Assembly: GCF_900590755.1 (NCBI RefSeq)
Contig: NZ_UUOC01000044.1
Span: forward strand, 124,001-188,000
Direction: 5' to 3'
Source: Pseudomonas viridiflava
GTDB lineage: Bacteria; Pseudomonadota; Gammaproteobacteria; Pseudomonadales; Pseudomonadaceae
DNA length: 64,000 bases
The position numbers and the translations under genes are program-made. Below the pieces are notes generated by a model, which did no database searches, was not told the DNA's origin, and worked only from the letters and a program-made list of their open reading frames with translations. Shown one piece after another: positions 16,846-25,292 of the stretch (position 1 is the stretch's first letter; each line of letters starts with the position of its first letter).

Positions 16846-18492
16846 ATGAACCTGCATCAGTTCGCCGAAACCCACGAAGTCACCAATCAGCCGCCTTCAC
16901 TGGATGGCGCCAATCTCTACCGCATCGATCTGCCGCTGCAACAGTGGGCTGAGCGCTTCGGCGCGGGTTGGGCTCAGGAGCGAATTGACGCCTACGGCGC
17001 ACTGGCCGGCGGGCCGTTGATGGCTGCGGGGTTTCTTGCCAATCAGAACAAGCCGGTATTCGCCAGCCACGACCGCTATGGTCATCGCATCGATCTGGTG
17101 GAGTTTCATCCCGCGTATCACGAGTTGATGCGCACGGCGGTGGAGCATGGCATTCCGTCGTTACCCTGGACTAATCCCCAACCCGGCGCACATGTCGCGC
17201 GGGCCGCCATGAGTTATCTGCACAGCCAGGCTGAGGCGGGCAGTGGTTGCCCGTTGACCATGACCTTCGCCAGCGTCCCGGCACTGCGCCTGCAACCTGA
17301 CCTGGCCGAACACTGGCTGCCGAAAATACTCGCCACCCAATACGACCCACGCAACGTCGGCATGGCTCACAAGGCTGGCGTGACCATCGGCATGGCCATG
17401 ACTGAAAAACAGGGTGGCACCGATGTTCGTGCCAACACCACGCGCGCTTACCCGGTTGGCGCGCCGGGGCCGGGGCAGGCTTATGAGTTGATCGGGCATA
17501 AATGGTTTTGCTCGGCGCCCATGTGCGATGCATTCCTGACCCTGGCACAAACCGACAAAGGTTTGAGTTGTTTCCTGCTGCCCAGGCATCGTCCGGATGA
17601 CACTCGCAACGAGTTCTACATACAGCGTCTGAAGAACAAACTGGGCAATTGGTCCAACGCCTCCAGCGAGGTGGAGTTCCGGGGCGCGTTTGCCTGGATG
17701 ATCGGTGAAGAGGGACGCGGTGTGGCTACCATCATCGAAATGGTCGCCATGACCCGTTTTGACTGCATGGTCGGCTCCAGCGCCTTGATGCGCCAGGCTC
17801 TGACCCAGGCCGCTCACCACTGCGCTCATCGCACAGTGGGTGGCCGGGTGCTCGCCGAGCAACCGCTGATGCAGAACGTCCTCGCTGATCTGGCGCTGGA
17901 AAGCGAAGCCGCGTTGGCCTTGAGCCTGCGCATGGGGCGGGCGCTGGATCATCTGGAAGACCCGCACGAAGCCCGCTTCGCCCGGCTGGTGACGGCCGTG
18001 GGCAAATACTGGATCTGCAAACGCGCGCCAGCCATGATCAACGAAGCCGCCGAATGCATGGGCGGCGCGGGGTATGTGGAAGACAGTATTATGCCGCGGC
18101 TTTATCGCGAAGCGCCGGTCAACTCGACGTGGGAAGGCTCCGGCAATGTGCAGTGCCTGGACGTGTTGCGCGCGCTTTCAAAAGAGCCCGGTGTGCTGGA
18201 TACATTGTTCGATGAGTTGGGCGACGGCCATGGCGATCAGGACCTGGCGCTGCATATCGATCGCTTGAAAGCGGCGTTCCGGGATACCAGCGACATCCAG
18301 TACCGTGCTCGACAACTGACCGAAGACATCGCCGTGGCGTTGCAGGCCAAGTTGTTGCTTGAGGCGGGTAACTCGGCAGTCAGTGATGGCTTCATCGCCA
18401 GCCGCCTGGCGTCGCGCAGCGGCGTGTACGGCACCTTGCCGCGTGGCGTGGATGTCGAGGCGCTGGTGATGCGCTCTTCACCACAGATCTAA
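16846..18492 (+). CDS. AidB-like acyl-CoA dehydrogenase family flavoprotein
   Basis: The 548-residue FAD protein is of the AidB/isovaleryl-CoA dehydrogenase type. Recognisable stretches are TNQPPSLDGANLY at the N-terminus, MTEKQGGTDVRANTT, HKWFCSAPMCDAFL, KLGNWSNASSEVEF and the C-terminal EAAECMGGAGYVEDSIMPRLYREAPVNSTWEGSGN. AidB in E. coli is induced by alkylation damage and is thought to protect DNA or remove reactive alkylators; true dehydrogenase substrates are unproven. A strong Shine-Dalgarno GAAGGAGG precedes the ATG. It is the conserved downstream neighbour of ladS but has its own REPIN-flanked upstream region. Confidence 0.88.
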   Translation: MNLHQFAETHEVTNQPPSLDGANLYRIDLPLQQWAERFGAGWAQERIDAYGALAGGPLMAAGFLANQNKPVFASHDRYGHRIDLVEFHPAYHELMRTAVEHGIPSLPWTNPQPGAHVARAAMSYLHSQAEAGSGCPLTMTFASVPALRLQPDLAEHWLPKILATQYDPRNVGMAHKAGVTIGMAMTEKQGGTDVRANTTRAYPVGAPGPGQAYELIGHKWFCSAPMCDAFLTLAQTDKGLSCFLLPRHRPDDTRNEFYIQRLKNKLGNWSNASSEVEFRGAFAWMIGEEGRGVATIIEMVAMTRFDCMVGSSALMRQALTQAAHHCAHRTVGGRVLAEQPLMQNVLADLALESEAALALSLRMGRALDHLEDPHEARFARLVTAVGKYWICKRAPAMINEAAECMGGAGYVEDSIMPRLYREAPVNSTWEGSGNVQCLDVLRALSKEPGVLDTLFDELGDGHGDQDLALHIDRLKAAFRDTSDIQYRARQLTEDIAVALQAKLLLEAGNSAVSDGFIASRLASRSGVYGTLPRGVDVEALVMRSSPQI

Positions 18493-18496
18493 TCCT

Positions 18497-18568
18497 TGTA
18501 GGAGCTGCCGAAGGCTGCGAAGGCGGTTTGCCTGATACATGGATTCGCAGCCTTCGGCAGCTCCTACA
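18497..18568. repeat. REPIN, family C (TGTAGGAGCTGCCGAAGGCTGCGAA)
   Basis: A compact element whose arms TGTAGGAGCTGCCGAAGGCT and AGCCTTCGGCAGCTCCTACA are perfectly complementary. It starts 5 bp after the AidB-like gene. Confidence 0.93.
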
Positions 18569-18650
18569 GATGCAGATTCCCTGAGACCTAGTGCCTTCCC
18601 CCAAGGATGCAGGCAAGATGTAGGCCTGCAAGATCAGAAGGATACGAATC

Positions 18651-20114
18651 GTGACTGAAAACTTTATTGTCGTTGAAACTGCCGAGCAGGCTGTCGATCG
18701 CCTTGCTGCGCTGCATGAGCGTGCGACCAGCGCGTTGAGCCTGGCCCTCAAGCGTTATCTGAAAGACCGTGTCGAGCCGGATGCCGAGCAACGGTCGCTG
18801 TTTCGCTATCCTGAAATACGTCTGACGTATCACTGCCACGGCGAAGTGCCGCTGACCACTCGCGCCTACGCCAAAGTCCAGTTGCCGGGCACTTACAGCG
18901 TGACCGTCACTCATCCGGCGGCTTTCCGGAAATACCTGCTCGAACAGCTCAAACCGTTGATGGCCGAGTTCACCATCACCGTGGAAGTGGGCGTCAGCGA
19001 GCAAAACATTCCTTACCCTTACGTGGTTGAGCAGGGCGACGAACTGGCGGGTTCCGGCGTGACGGCTGCGGCGCTGGCGCGGGTTTTCCCCAGCACTGAC
19101 CTGTCCGCCGCTACTGACGGTATCGCCGATGGCCTGTACGACTGGGCCAACACCGATCCTCTGCCCCTGGCTTTGTTCGATGCCGCCCGGGTGGACTTTT
19201 CCCTGCGTCGTCTGGTGCATTACACCGGCAGCGACTGGCGTCATGTCCAGCCGTGGATTCTGCTGACCAACTATCACCGCTACGTTGACCAGTTCATCAT
19301 GCATGGCCTGGAAAAACTGCGGGAAGACCCGCGTTTCGTGCGCATGGTGCTGCCCGGCAACGTCGTGGTCGAGAAGACCATGGATAACGGCGAGGCTCAG
19401 GCCATCGTCGCCAGCGTGGTCTGGCACCGTTACCAGATGCCGGCTTACCACCTGATCGCTGAAGACGGTCACGGCGTGACGCTGGTGAACATCGGTGTCG
19501 GCCCGTCCAACGCCAAGAACATCACCGATCACCTGGCCGTGCTGCGTCCACATTGCTGGCTGATGATCGGCCACTGCGGCGGCCTGCGCCAATCGCAAAC
19601 CATTGGCGACTACGTGTTGGCGCACGCCTACATGCGTCGCGACGGGATTCTTGATCGGGTATTGCCACCGCACATTCCGATCCCGGCCCTGGCTGAAGTG
19701 CAGATGGCTTTGCAGGAATCGGCCGCGCAAATCACCGGCGAGCGCGGCGACGATCTGAAAAAACGTCTGCGGACCGGCACCGTGCTGACTTACGACGATC
19801 GCAATTGGGAACTGCGTTGGGCTCAGGAGCGTCCGTTGATCAACCTGTCCCGCGCCGTAGCGGTAGACATGGAAAGTGGCACCATCGCCGCTCAGGGTTA
19901 TCGTCTGCGGGTGCCGTATGGCACTTTGCTCTGTGTGTCGGACAAACCACTGCACAGCGAAATCAAACTGCCGGGCTCGGCCAACGCATTCTATGAGCGT
20001 GCGGTCAGCCAGCATTTGAAGATTGGTATCGCTGCTCTGGACTTGCTGCGTGCCGAGCTGAACTCGTTGCACTCGCGCAAACTGCGCAGCTTCGACGAGC
20101 CACCATTCCGTTAA
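18651..20114 (+). CDS. amn: AMP nucleosidase
   Basis: Amn hydrolyses AMP to adenine and ribose-5-phosphate in the cytoplasm, balancing adenylate pools and feeding purine salvage. The 487 residues comprise an N-terminal AMP-regulatory domain (about 1-170) and a C-terminal phosphorylase-like domain with NIGVGPSNAKNITDH, LMIGHCGGLRQSQTIGDYV and the nucleoside-binding VAVDMESGTIAAQG. Length matches E. coli Amn. The start is ATG? no: the first codon used is GTG at 18651 (gtgactgaaaac), giving MTENFIVVETAEQ. A clear terminator follows the gene. Confidence 0.95.
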   Translation: MTENFIVVETAEQAVDRLAALHERATSALSLALKRYLKDRVEPDAEQRSLFRYPEIRLTYHCHGEVPLTTRAYAKVQLPGTYSVTVTHPAAFRKYLLEQLKPLMAEFTITVEVGVSEQNIPYPYVVEQGDELAGSGVTAAALARVFPSTDLSAATDGIADGLYDWANTDPLPLALFDAARVDFSLRRLVHYTGSDWRHVQPWILLTNYHRYVDQFIMHGLEKLREDPRFVRMVLPGNVVVEKTMDNGEAQAIVASVVWHRYQMPAYHLIAEDGHGVTLVNIGVGPSNAKNITDHLAVLRPHCWLMIGHCGGLRQSQTIGDYVLAHAYMRRDGILDRVLPPHIPIPALAEVQMALQESAAQITGERGDDLKKRLRTGTVLTYDDRNWELRWAQERPLINLSRAVAVDMESGTIAAQGYRLRVPYGTLLCVSDKPLHSEIKLPGSANAFYERAVSQHLKIGIAALDLLRAELNSLHSRKLRSFDEPPFR

Positions 20115-20133
20115 GTGTTTGGTATTTGCACAA

Positions 20134-20163
20134 GGGGCCACTAAAGTGGCCCTTTCTGTTTTC
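20134..20163 (+). terminator. Rho-independent terminator after amn
   Basis: AGGGGCCAC-TAAA-GTGGCCCTTTCTGTTTT, 20 bp downstream of the amn stop and just before the rluE-type start. Confidence 0.88.
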
Positions 20164-20179
20164 CGATTACCGAAATCTC

Positions 20180-20806
20180 ATGTCCCGTATCCAGCGTCCC
20201 CCCGCTCGTCGCCCTGCCAGTCCGGGTGCAAACCGCCGTGTCGCCAAGGCTCCGCCTGCCGAACCGAAGCTCATCCTGTTCAACAAGCCATTCGACGTGC
20301 TGACCCAGTTCAGCGATGGCGAGGGGCGGGCGACGCTCAAGGATTTCATCGACATCCCCGGTATCTATCCGGCAGGTCGGCTGGACCGGGACAGCGAAGG
20401 CCTGTTGTTGCTGACCAACGACGGCCAGCTTCAAGCGCGCATTGCCGACCCCAAACACAAGCTGCCCAAGACTTACTGGGTGCAAGTCGAGGGCGAGCCA
20501 ACTGCCGAGCAGTTGCAACAGTTACGCGATGGCGTGCAGCTCAACGACGGCCCGACCTTGCCCGCTCAGGCTCGTCAGCTGGACGAGCCACAACTGTGGC
20601 CGCGCGATCCACCGGTGCGTTTTCGCAAGAGCGTGCCCACCAGCTGGCTGGAGCTGATCATCAAGGAAGGTCGCAACCGACAGGTACGACGCATGACCGC
20701 CGCCGTTGGTTTGCCAACGCTGAGGCTGGTCCGGGTCAGGATTGGGGACTGGAGTATTGAAGGGCTGGATCAGGGGCAGTGGCGGGAGGTGCCTGCGAAG
20801 TTGTGA
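20180..20806 (+). CDS. rluE: RsuA/RluE-family pseudouridine synthase
   Basis: The 208-residue enzyme has the catalytic motif GRLDRDSEGLLLLTNDG with the nucleophilic Asp, KTYWVQVEGEP, and the C-terminal KEGRNRQVRRMTAAVG. It lacks the S4 RNA-binding domain of RluB/RluF, which points to the RluE subgroup that makes pseudouridine at position 2457 of 23S rRNA. A basic, Pro/Ala/Arg-rich N-terminal extension (about 30 residues) precedes LILFNKPFDVLTQF. The start is ATG 20180; the longer frame would run through the amn terminator. The subgroup call is inference from length and domain content. Confidence 0.85.
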   Translation: MSRIQRPPARRPASPGANRRVAKAPPAEPKLILFNKPFDVLTQFSDGEGRATLKDFIDIPGIYPAGRLDRDSEGLLLLTNDGQLQARIADPKHKLPKTYWVQVEGEPTAEQLQQLRDGVQLNDGPTLPAQARQLDEPQLWPRDPPVRFRKSVPTSWLELIIKEGRNRQVRRMTAAVGLPTLRLVRVRIGDWSIEGLDQGQWREVPAKL

Positions 20807-20823
20807 GGAGTGCCGGTTGAACC

Positions 20824-20894
20824 TGTAGGAGCTGCCGAAGGCTGCGAATCGGTGTGTCTGGCAAAACCATTCGCAGCCTTCGGCAGCTCCTGCA
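20824..20894. repeat. REPIN, family C
   Basis: Inverted arms TGTAGGAGCTGCCGAAGGCT and AGCCTTCGGCAGCTCCTGCA; the last arm carries one substitution. It sits between two convergent genes. Confidence 0.92.
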
Positions 20895-20922
20895 GGGCTT
20901 GCGTTTCAGGTCGATCCGCTGT

Positions 20923-21123
20923 TTAGCTTTCGATATAAGCAATCACCACACTCTTGATCACAAACGCCATGATCCCCAGCCCGAGTACGAAGAACAGGAT
21001 GATGGTGCCGAATCGTCCGGCCTTGGATTTCCTGGCCAGGTCCCAGACGATAAAACCCATGAAGCCGATCAGGATGGTGACCAGGATCGTCATCATCCAT
21101 TCTTCAAATACCGCGGGGTCCAT
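20923..21123 (-). CDS. DUF2788 family small membrane protein
   Basis: The 66-residue protein has two hydrophobic segments (MMTILVTILIGFMGFIVWDL at about 10-29, and GTIILFFVLGLGIMAFVIKS at about 38-57) separated by a basic loop ARKSKAGRF. This matches the DUF2788 family of small inner-membrane proteins in Pseudomonas, whose function is unknown. It lies 16 bp downstream of the Lrp-type regulator on the same strand and is probably co-transcribed with it. Confidence 0.8.
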   Translation of the reverse strand: MDPAVFEEWMMTILVTILIGFMGFIVWDLARKSKAGRFGTIILFFVLGLGIMAFVIKSVVIAYIES

Positions 21124-21139
21124 GGTGATCTCCGACCAA

Positions 21140-21628
21140 TCAGTTACGCAGGTGTATCAAGGGTAGCTCGGTACTGGCGATTACTTGGTTCAGGACAAAG
21201 CTCGACCTGACGCTGGTCACGCCCTCGATGCGCGTAAGGTGGCCCAACAGCAGTTTCTGGTAGTGATCCATGTCAGGCACCACGACTTTAAGCTGGTAAT
21301 CCGCGTCCATCCCGGTTACCAGGCTGCAATCCTGGACCTGAGGCAGGTTGCGAATGTGCATCTCGAAGTTCTCAAAGCGCTCCGGTGTGTGGCGGTCCAT
21401 GCCGATCAACACGTAGGCGGTGAGATTGAGACCGAGCTTCTTACGGTCCAGCAGTGCCACTTGGCGGACGATATAGCCGTCATCTTCAAGCTGTTTGACC
21501 CGCCGTGAGCAAGGCGATGGCGACAGACCGATGCGCTCGGCCAATTCCTGATTGGAGATACGTGCGTCACGCTGCAATTCCGCCAAAATGCTCAGGTCAT
21601 ATCTGTCGAGTTTGCTCACGAACTTCAC
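21140..21628 (-). CDS. Lrp/AsnC family transcriptional regulator
   Basis: The 162-residue protein has an N-terminal winged helix-turn-helix (LDRYDLSILAELQRDARISNQELAERIGLSPSPCSRRVKQLEDDGYI) and a C-terminal RAM/AsnC ligand-binding domain (VTGMDADYQLKVVVPDMDHYQKLL). Members sense amino acids and form octamers on DNA. The gene may be autoregulated from the long AT-richer gap upstream. The target amino acid cannot be told from the sequence. It is next to a DUF2788 gene, as in PAO1 from memory. Confidence 0.92.
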   Translation of the reverse strand: MKFVSKLDRYDLSILAELQRDARISNQELAERIGLSPSPCSRRVKQLEDDGYIVRQVALLDRKKLGLNLTAYVLIGMDRHTPERFENFEMHIRNLPQVQDCSLVTGMDADYQLKVVVPDMDHYQKLLLGHLTRIEGVTSVRSSFVLNQVIASTELPLIHLRN

Positions 21629-22039
21629 CTTTCTTGGTTGGATTGCGCTGAATTATTCATCTGAAGTTAAAAATTGCGCAAGTAATGTTTTATAGAGCAA
21701 TTTTCGCAATCATCTGCCACGCCCTCAGGCCTATTCTTTTTAACAGAATCACTGCCCGGACATAGCGTCCAGCGCGGCTCGCCAAATCAGGCCAGCTGCG
21801 GCCTCCAGCCCCAAAGGGTTGGCCAGGCCCCCGGGCTGCATACTGTCCAGAAGACGGCATGAGGTGAGCCGACGCCACAAGCGTTGAGCCAGGACGAAAT
21901 TCCCAAAGGGGGCCGCGAGGCCCCCTTTTTCTTGCGCAAGGATTATGTCCACTGCTAGTGGCGTGCTGATAGCATGCGGCGAACGGCGCATCAATATCGC
22001 AGTCCTATTCGTATACACCGGCACCCCTGTGAGGAAAGC
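21629..22039. other. Intergenic region with a possible small RNA
   Basis: These 411 bases lie between the divergent lrp-type gene and the Q-rich gene. The left 100 bases are AT-rich and probably hold the lrp promoter. From about 21750 to 21930 the sequence is GC-rich and palindrome-rich, and it ends in a strong plus-strand terminator. No open frame there looks coding. It may encode a non-coding RNA. Confidence 0.45.
21905..21930 (+). terminator. Strong rho-independent terminator with no gene before it
   Basis: AAAGGGGGCC-GCGA-GGCCCCCTTTTT. There is no plus-strand coding gene between rluE (ending 20806) and this site, so it probably ends a non-coding transcript. Confidence 0.85.
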
Positions 22040-23182
22040 ATGAAATCGGGCATCTGGCATCTGGCGGGTATCAGCCTGTTGTGTCTAAACATGAGTGCTC
22101 AGGCGTTGGCCGGGGACGAACCGCCCCGCGACATGAATCGCGGCGGGCAGCCCAATGCGGCGCAACAGCAGCAGAATGAGCGCCGTCAGCAGCAACAGCA
22201 GATTCAACAGCAACGGGACCAGCAGCGCGGCGTCGAGCGTCAGCAGGATCAGCAGATTCGTGATGTGGATCGCCAGCAACAGCAGCAGATTCAGCAACAA
22301 CAGAATCAGCAGCGCCAGGTCGAGCGGCAACAGAATCAGCAGATTCGCGACGTGGATCGCCAGCAGCAACAGCAGATTCAACAGCAGCAGATGCAGCAGC
22401 GTCAGGTTGATCGTCAGCAACAACAGCAGATTCAGCAGCAACAGATCCAGCAACGCCAGATCGAGCAGCGTCAGCAATTGCAGCAGCGCCAGAACAATCT
22501 GCCGATTCAGAGCGGCCCCGGTGAAGCGCGCCAGACCCAGCCGCCACGCCAGGGCTACTACCAGGACAATGGTCCCCGTAACAACCGAGGCGACTACCGC
22601 CCCAACGATCACTGGACCGGTCGACCAGACGGGCACGGCAATGGCTGGGGTAATGGCCCGCAATATCGTCCGGGCTACGTGACTGATCGCGTACCGGGCA
22701 GCTATTCACGGCTGCCATACCGGGGGCAGGATTATTTTTACTCCGATGGTTATTGGTATCGCCCGCAAGGCCCGCGCTATGTCGTGGTGACGCCACCCTA
22801 TGGCATGCGCGTGCGCAGCCTGCCTTCGTATTCGCAAGAGGTGTGGGTCGGCAGCGCGCTGTTCTTCCTGGCGGCCGGGACGTACTACACCTACCAGCGC
22901 GATAGCCAGGATTACGAAGTCGTCTATCCGCCGCAAAACGTTGAATCGGCTTATACCCAGCAGATGCCGGCCAGCAGCGCCTACGATCCGATTGCCTATC
23001 CCAACAATGGTCAAAGCCAGGAGCAGGTCGCGCAGGACAAGTACGATTGTTATCGCTGGTCTGTGGATCAAAGCGCCTTCGATCCTGCAGACCCGAACTC
23101 GCCAAACGCCCCGGCGATGATCCAGGTTTACCGCCGCTCCATGGTGGCTTGCCTGATGGGGCGCGGTTACACCATCAATTGA
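22040..23182 (+). CDS. Secreted glutamine-rich repeat protein with DUF6515-like C-terminus
   Basis: The 380-residue protein has a signal peptide (about 1-24, ending AQALAG). Residues about 40-160 are very glutamine-rich, built from imperfect units such as RQQNQQIRDVDRQQQQQIQQ. A Gly/Asn/Tyr-rich stretch follows, then a conserved-looking C-terminal domain (YFYSDGYWYRPQGPRYVVVTPPYGMRV, hydrophobic segment VGSALFFLAAGTYY, and YDCYRWSVDQSAFDP). That C-terminal pattern resembles DUF6515 proteins, of unknown function, probably envelope-associated. The start is ATG 22040 after GAGGAAAG. The DNA under the Q-tract is a run of CAG/CAA-rich near-repeats. Confidence 0.8.
   Translation: MKSGIWHLAGISLLCLNMSAQALAGDEPPRDMNRGGQPNAAQQQQNERRQQQQQIQQQRDQQRGVERQQDQQIRDVDRQQQQQIQQQQNQQRQVERQQNQQIRDVDRQQQQQIQQQQMQQRQVDRQQQQQIQQQQIQQRQIEQRQQLQQRQNNLPIQSGPGEARQTQPPRQGYYQDNGPRNNRGDYRPNDHWTGRPDGHGNGWGNGPQYRPGYVTDRVPGSYSRLPYRGQDYFYSDGYWYRPQGPRYVVVTPPYGMRVRSLPSYSQEVWVGSALFFLAAGTYYTYQRDSQDYEVVYPPQNVESAYTQQMPASSAYDPIAYPNNGQSQEQVAQDKYDCYRWSVDQSAFDPADPNSPNAPAMIQVYRRSMVACLMGRGYTIN
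22150..22500. repeat. CAG/CAA-rich imperfect tandem repeats inside the Q-rich gene
   Basis: Repeated units like CAGCAGATTCAGCAGCAACA and CGTGATGTGGATCGCCAGCA recur in the same reading frame. Unit lengths are multiples of three, so copy-number changes would keep the frame. Confidence 0.8.
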
Positions 23183-23185
23183 TCG

Positions 23186-24079
23186 TCAAACCGGTGTTGG
23201 GCGCACGACTTCCTGCGGGTCGGCGTGCACCAGCACCTCGGCCTTCGGGTATTCCCGGTGAATGGCCTCGGCCGCTCGATCACTGATGCCATGGGCGACC
23301 GACAGGGTCAGGTTGCCTGGCAACTCCAAGTGCAATTGCACGAACCAGTGATTGCCGGAAATCCGCGTGCGCAAGTCATGGGCACCCAGCACGCCGGGCA
23401 CGCTGCACGCCAGTTCAAGCATGTGTGCGCTGACATCCACCGGTAATTCTTCGTCCATCAGCACTGCGATGGTTTCCCGGGCGATCTGGAACGCACTCCA
23501 GAGGATGTACAACGAAATCCCAAGGCCAAACCACGCATCCAGGCTTTGCCAGCCGAACCAGGCCAGTACCAGTGCCGTGAGGATGCCGACGTTCAATAGC
23601 AAGTCTGAGCGGTAATGCAGAGAGTCGGCGCGAATCGCCGCAGAGCCGGTTTCTTTGACCACCTTGTGTTGCAGCGTCAGTAGCGCAGCGGTCAATGCCA
23701 GTGACAGCAGCATGACGGCGATACCGACGCCAGCGGCACTTATCGGTTCCGGGTTTTGAATCCGTTCCACGGCCTGAAAGCCGATCAAACAGCCACTGAC
23801 CGCAATGAACAGCGCTTGCGCCATCCCGGACAACGCTTCGGCTTTGCCATGGCCATAACGGTGGTCGTCATCGGCAGGGCGCAATGCGTAATGCACCGCC
23901 AGCAAATTCAAAAACGACGCTGCGCCATCGAGCAGCGAATCGGTCAACCCTGCCAGCAGGCTGACCGAACCGCTCAGCCACCACGCCACCGCCTTGGCGA
24001 CGATCAGGACACTGGCGACCGCCAGCGAAGCCCGGGTTGCCAGACGCAACAGGCGGGCGTGTTCAAGGCTGGTGCTCAT
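23186..24079 (-). CDS. Cation diffusion facilitator (FieF-like) efflux protein
   Basis: The 297-residue CDF transporter exports divalent metals (Zn, Fe, Mn or similar) in exchange for protons at the inner membrane. It has about six membrane helices. The metal-site signature SLLDGAASFLNLLAVHYALR in helix 2 contains the D/S-type ligands, and DDDHRYGHGKAEALSGMAQ contains the His-rich HRYGHGKAE motif. A cytoplasmic C-terminal dimer domain has DLRTRISGNHWFVQLHLELPG. Length is normal. Its stop almost touches the Q-rich gene in a convergent layout. Confidence 0.92.
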   Translation of the reverse strand: MSTSLEHARLLRLATRASLAVASVLIVAKAVAWWLSGSVSLLAGLTDSLLDGAASFLNLLAVHYALRPADDDHRYGHGKAEALSGMAQALFIAVSGCLIGFQAVERIQNPEPISAAGVGIAVMLLSLALTAALLTLQHKVVKETGSAAIRADSLHYRSDLLLNVGILTALVLAWFGWQSLDAWFGLGISLYILWSAFQIARETIAVLMDEELPVDVSAHMLELACSVPGVLGAHDLRTRISGNHWFVQLHLELPGNLTLSVAHGISDRAAEAIHREYPKAEVLVHADPQEVVRPTPV

Positions 24080-24100
24080 GGTGCTTCCTTCAAATCATAT

Positions 24101-24520
24101 TCAGGCAGATGGCGCCAGACCCAAGGTTGCCAGCTGCTGCACACTGCCGCGATGTTGGATCAGGCGTGGGTCGTTCAGTGGCAGCGTGCGGCCCAGTTCG
24201 GTTTCCAGAATGGCTTGCAGTTTGCTGTTGTCCACGCTGCCGTCGGCGTTGATGGCCGGTTGCAGTTTGTGTGGATCGATCTGCGCGCTCTGGCCGTGAG
24301 GGAAATAGATCGCGCCGGTGGCGAAATCCACACCAAAGGCAATCAGGCCGGGAATCACGTAGAACAGCAGGCCGACGGCGTCGAGCACGGCAATCGCCGG
24401 GTCAATCTTGCCATCGATCTGACCGCGTCGGTCCGGATAGAAAATGCTGCCGCACGCCGTAAGTTGGGTCAGCAGAGTAGCGACCATAACGCCGCCAATG
24501 AAACGGGAAGGAATGCGCAT
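24101..24520 (-). CDS. Small lipoprotein, function unknown
   Basis: From ATG 24520 (MRIPSRFIGGVMVATLLTQLTACGS) the 139-residue product has a basic start, a hydrophobic segment and a lipobox LTAC, so it should be a lipoprotein. A second hydrophobic stretch (LDAVGLLFYVIPGLIAFGVDFATGAIYF) follows about 30 residues later. A GGAG site lies 7 bases before this ATG, favouring it over upstream in-frame ATGs. It is 21 bp upstream of the cation efflux gene on the same strand, perhaps an operon. I do not recognise a function. Confidence 0.75.
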   Translation of the reverse strand: MRIPSRFIGGVMVATLLTQLTACGSIFYPDRRGQIDGKIDPAIAVLDAVGLLFYVIPGLIAFGVDFATGAIYFPHGQSAQIDPHKLQPAINADGSVDNSKLQAILETELGRTLPLNDPRLIQHRGSVQQLATLGLAPSA

Positions 24521-24608
24521 GAACATCTCCATGAAGTGAAGGGGCAACTATACAAGGCTGGCAACGCAGAGCGATGAATATTGCGTGTTTCCAGCTATAC
24601 CACGGTCC

Positions 24609-24695
24609 TGTAGGAGCTGCCGCAGGCTGCGAATCGCAGTGTGTCAGGCTCACCGCTTTCGCAGCCTGCGGCAGCTCCTACAGCCAGCTCCTACA
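24609..24695. repeat. REPIN, family C, with a duplicated half-arm
   Basis: Inverted arms TGTAGGAGCTGCCGCAGGCT and AGCCTGCGGCAGCTCCTACA (24609-24682) are followed directly by a second CAGCTCCTACAG, so the outer end of one arm is duplicated. Confidence 0.88.
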
Positions 24696-24746
24696 GGTTA
24701 TTCGTTCTTTCAGGTATATCTATGCTGTGTTCAACGGAGATGAAAG

Positions 24747-25292
24747 ATGACAACCAAGGTTTTGATCTTGCCAGGCCTGTTCAATTCAGGGGCGACCCAC
24801 TGGCAATCCCACTGGGAGCGTCAGTTCCCGGGGTTTCACAGGGTCGAGCAGCAGGACTGGGAGACGCCAATTGCCGCCGATTGGGTTGAGCGCCTGAATC
24901 AAGAGATCGAGGCGGCTGACGGTGAAGTGGTACTGGTCGCCCATAGCCTGGCCGTGACATTGATCACCCTCTGGGCGCAGCAATACCCCGAATCGCGCAA
25001 AGTCCGTGGCGCCCTGTTGGTGGCACCCAGCGACACCGAAGCCCCGAGCTATCCACCGGGCACCAGCGGCTTCACCCCCATGTCGACCCAACGCCTGCCG
25101 TTCGCGACCATCGTAGTCGCCAGTACCGACGACCCCTACGTCACCCCCGAGCGCGCAAAAACCTTCAGCCAGGCCTGGGGCAGTGAACTGGTCTGGCTGG
25201 AAAACGCCGGGCATATCAATGGGCAGACTGGATATGGGGTTTGGCCTGAGGGGTTGGAGTTGTTGTTTAGGCTGACGGGGGATCCAGCGTAG
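24747..25292 (+). CDS. RBBP9/YdeN family alpha/beta hydrolase
   Basis: The 181-residue serine hydrolase-like protein opens with TTKVLILPGLFNSGATHWQSHWE. It has the nucleophile elbow VLVAHSLAVTL with Ser in H-S-L, a conserved Asp in STDDPYV and a His in ENAGHINGQTGYG, together a Ser-Asp-His triad. This is the RBBP9/YdeN family of small esterases of unknown substrate. The start is ATG 24747 after GAGATGAAAG. The last 26 bp overlap the end of the convergent Abi-type gene. Confidence 0.88.
   Translation: MTTKVLILPGLFNSGATHWQSHWERQFPGFHRVEQQDWETPIAADWVERLNQEIEAADGEVVLVAHSLAVTLITLWAQQYPESRKVRGALLVAPSDTEAPSYPPGTSGFTPMSTQRLPFATIVVASTDDPYVTPERAKTFSQAWGSELVWLENAGHINGQTGYGVWPEGLELLFRLTGDPA

Noticed and set aside
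18588..20141. 517-codon open frame opposite amn
   Set aside because: Shadow of amn, whose AMP nucleosidase motifs are on the plus strand.
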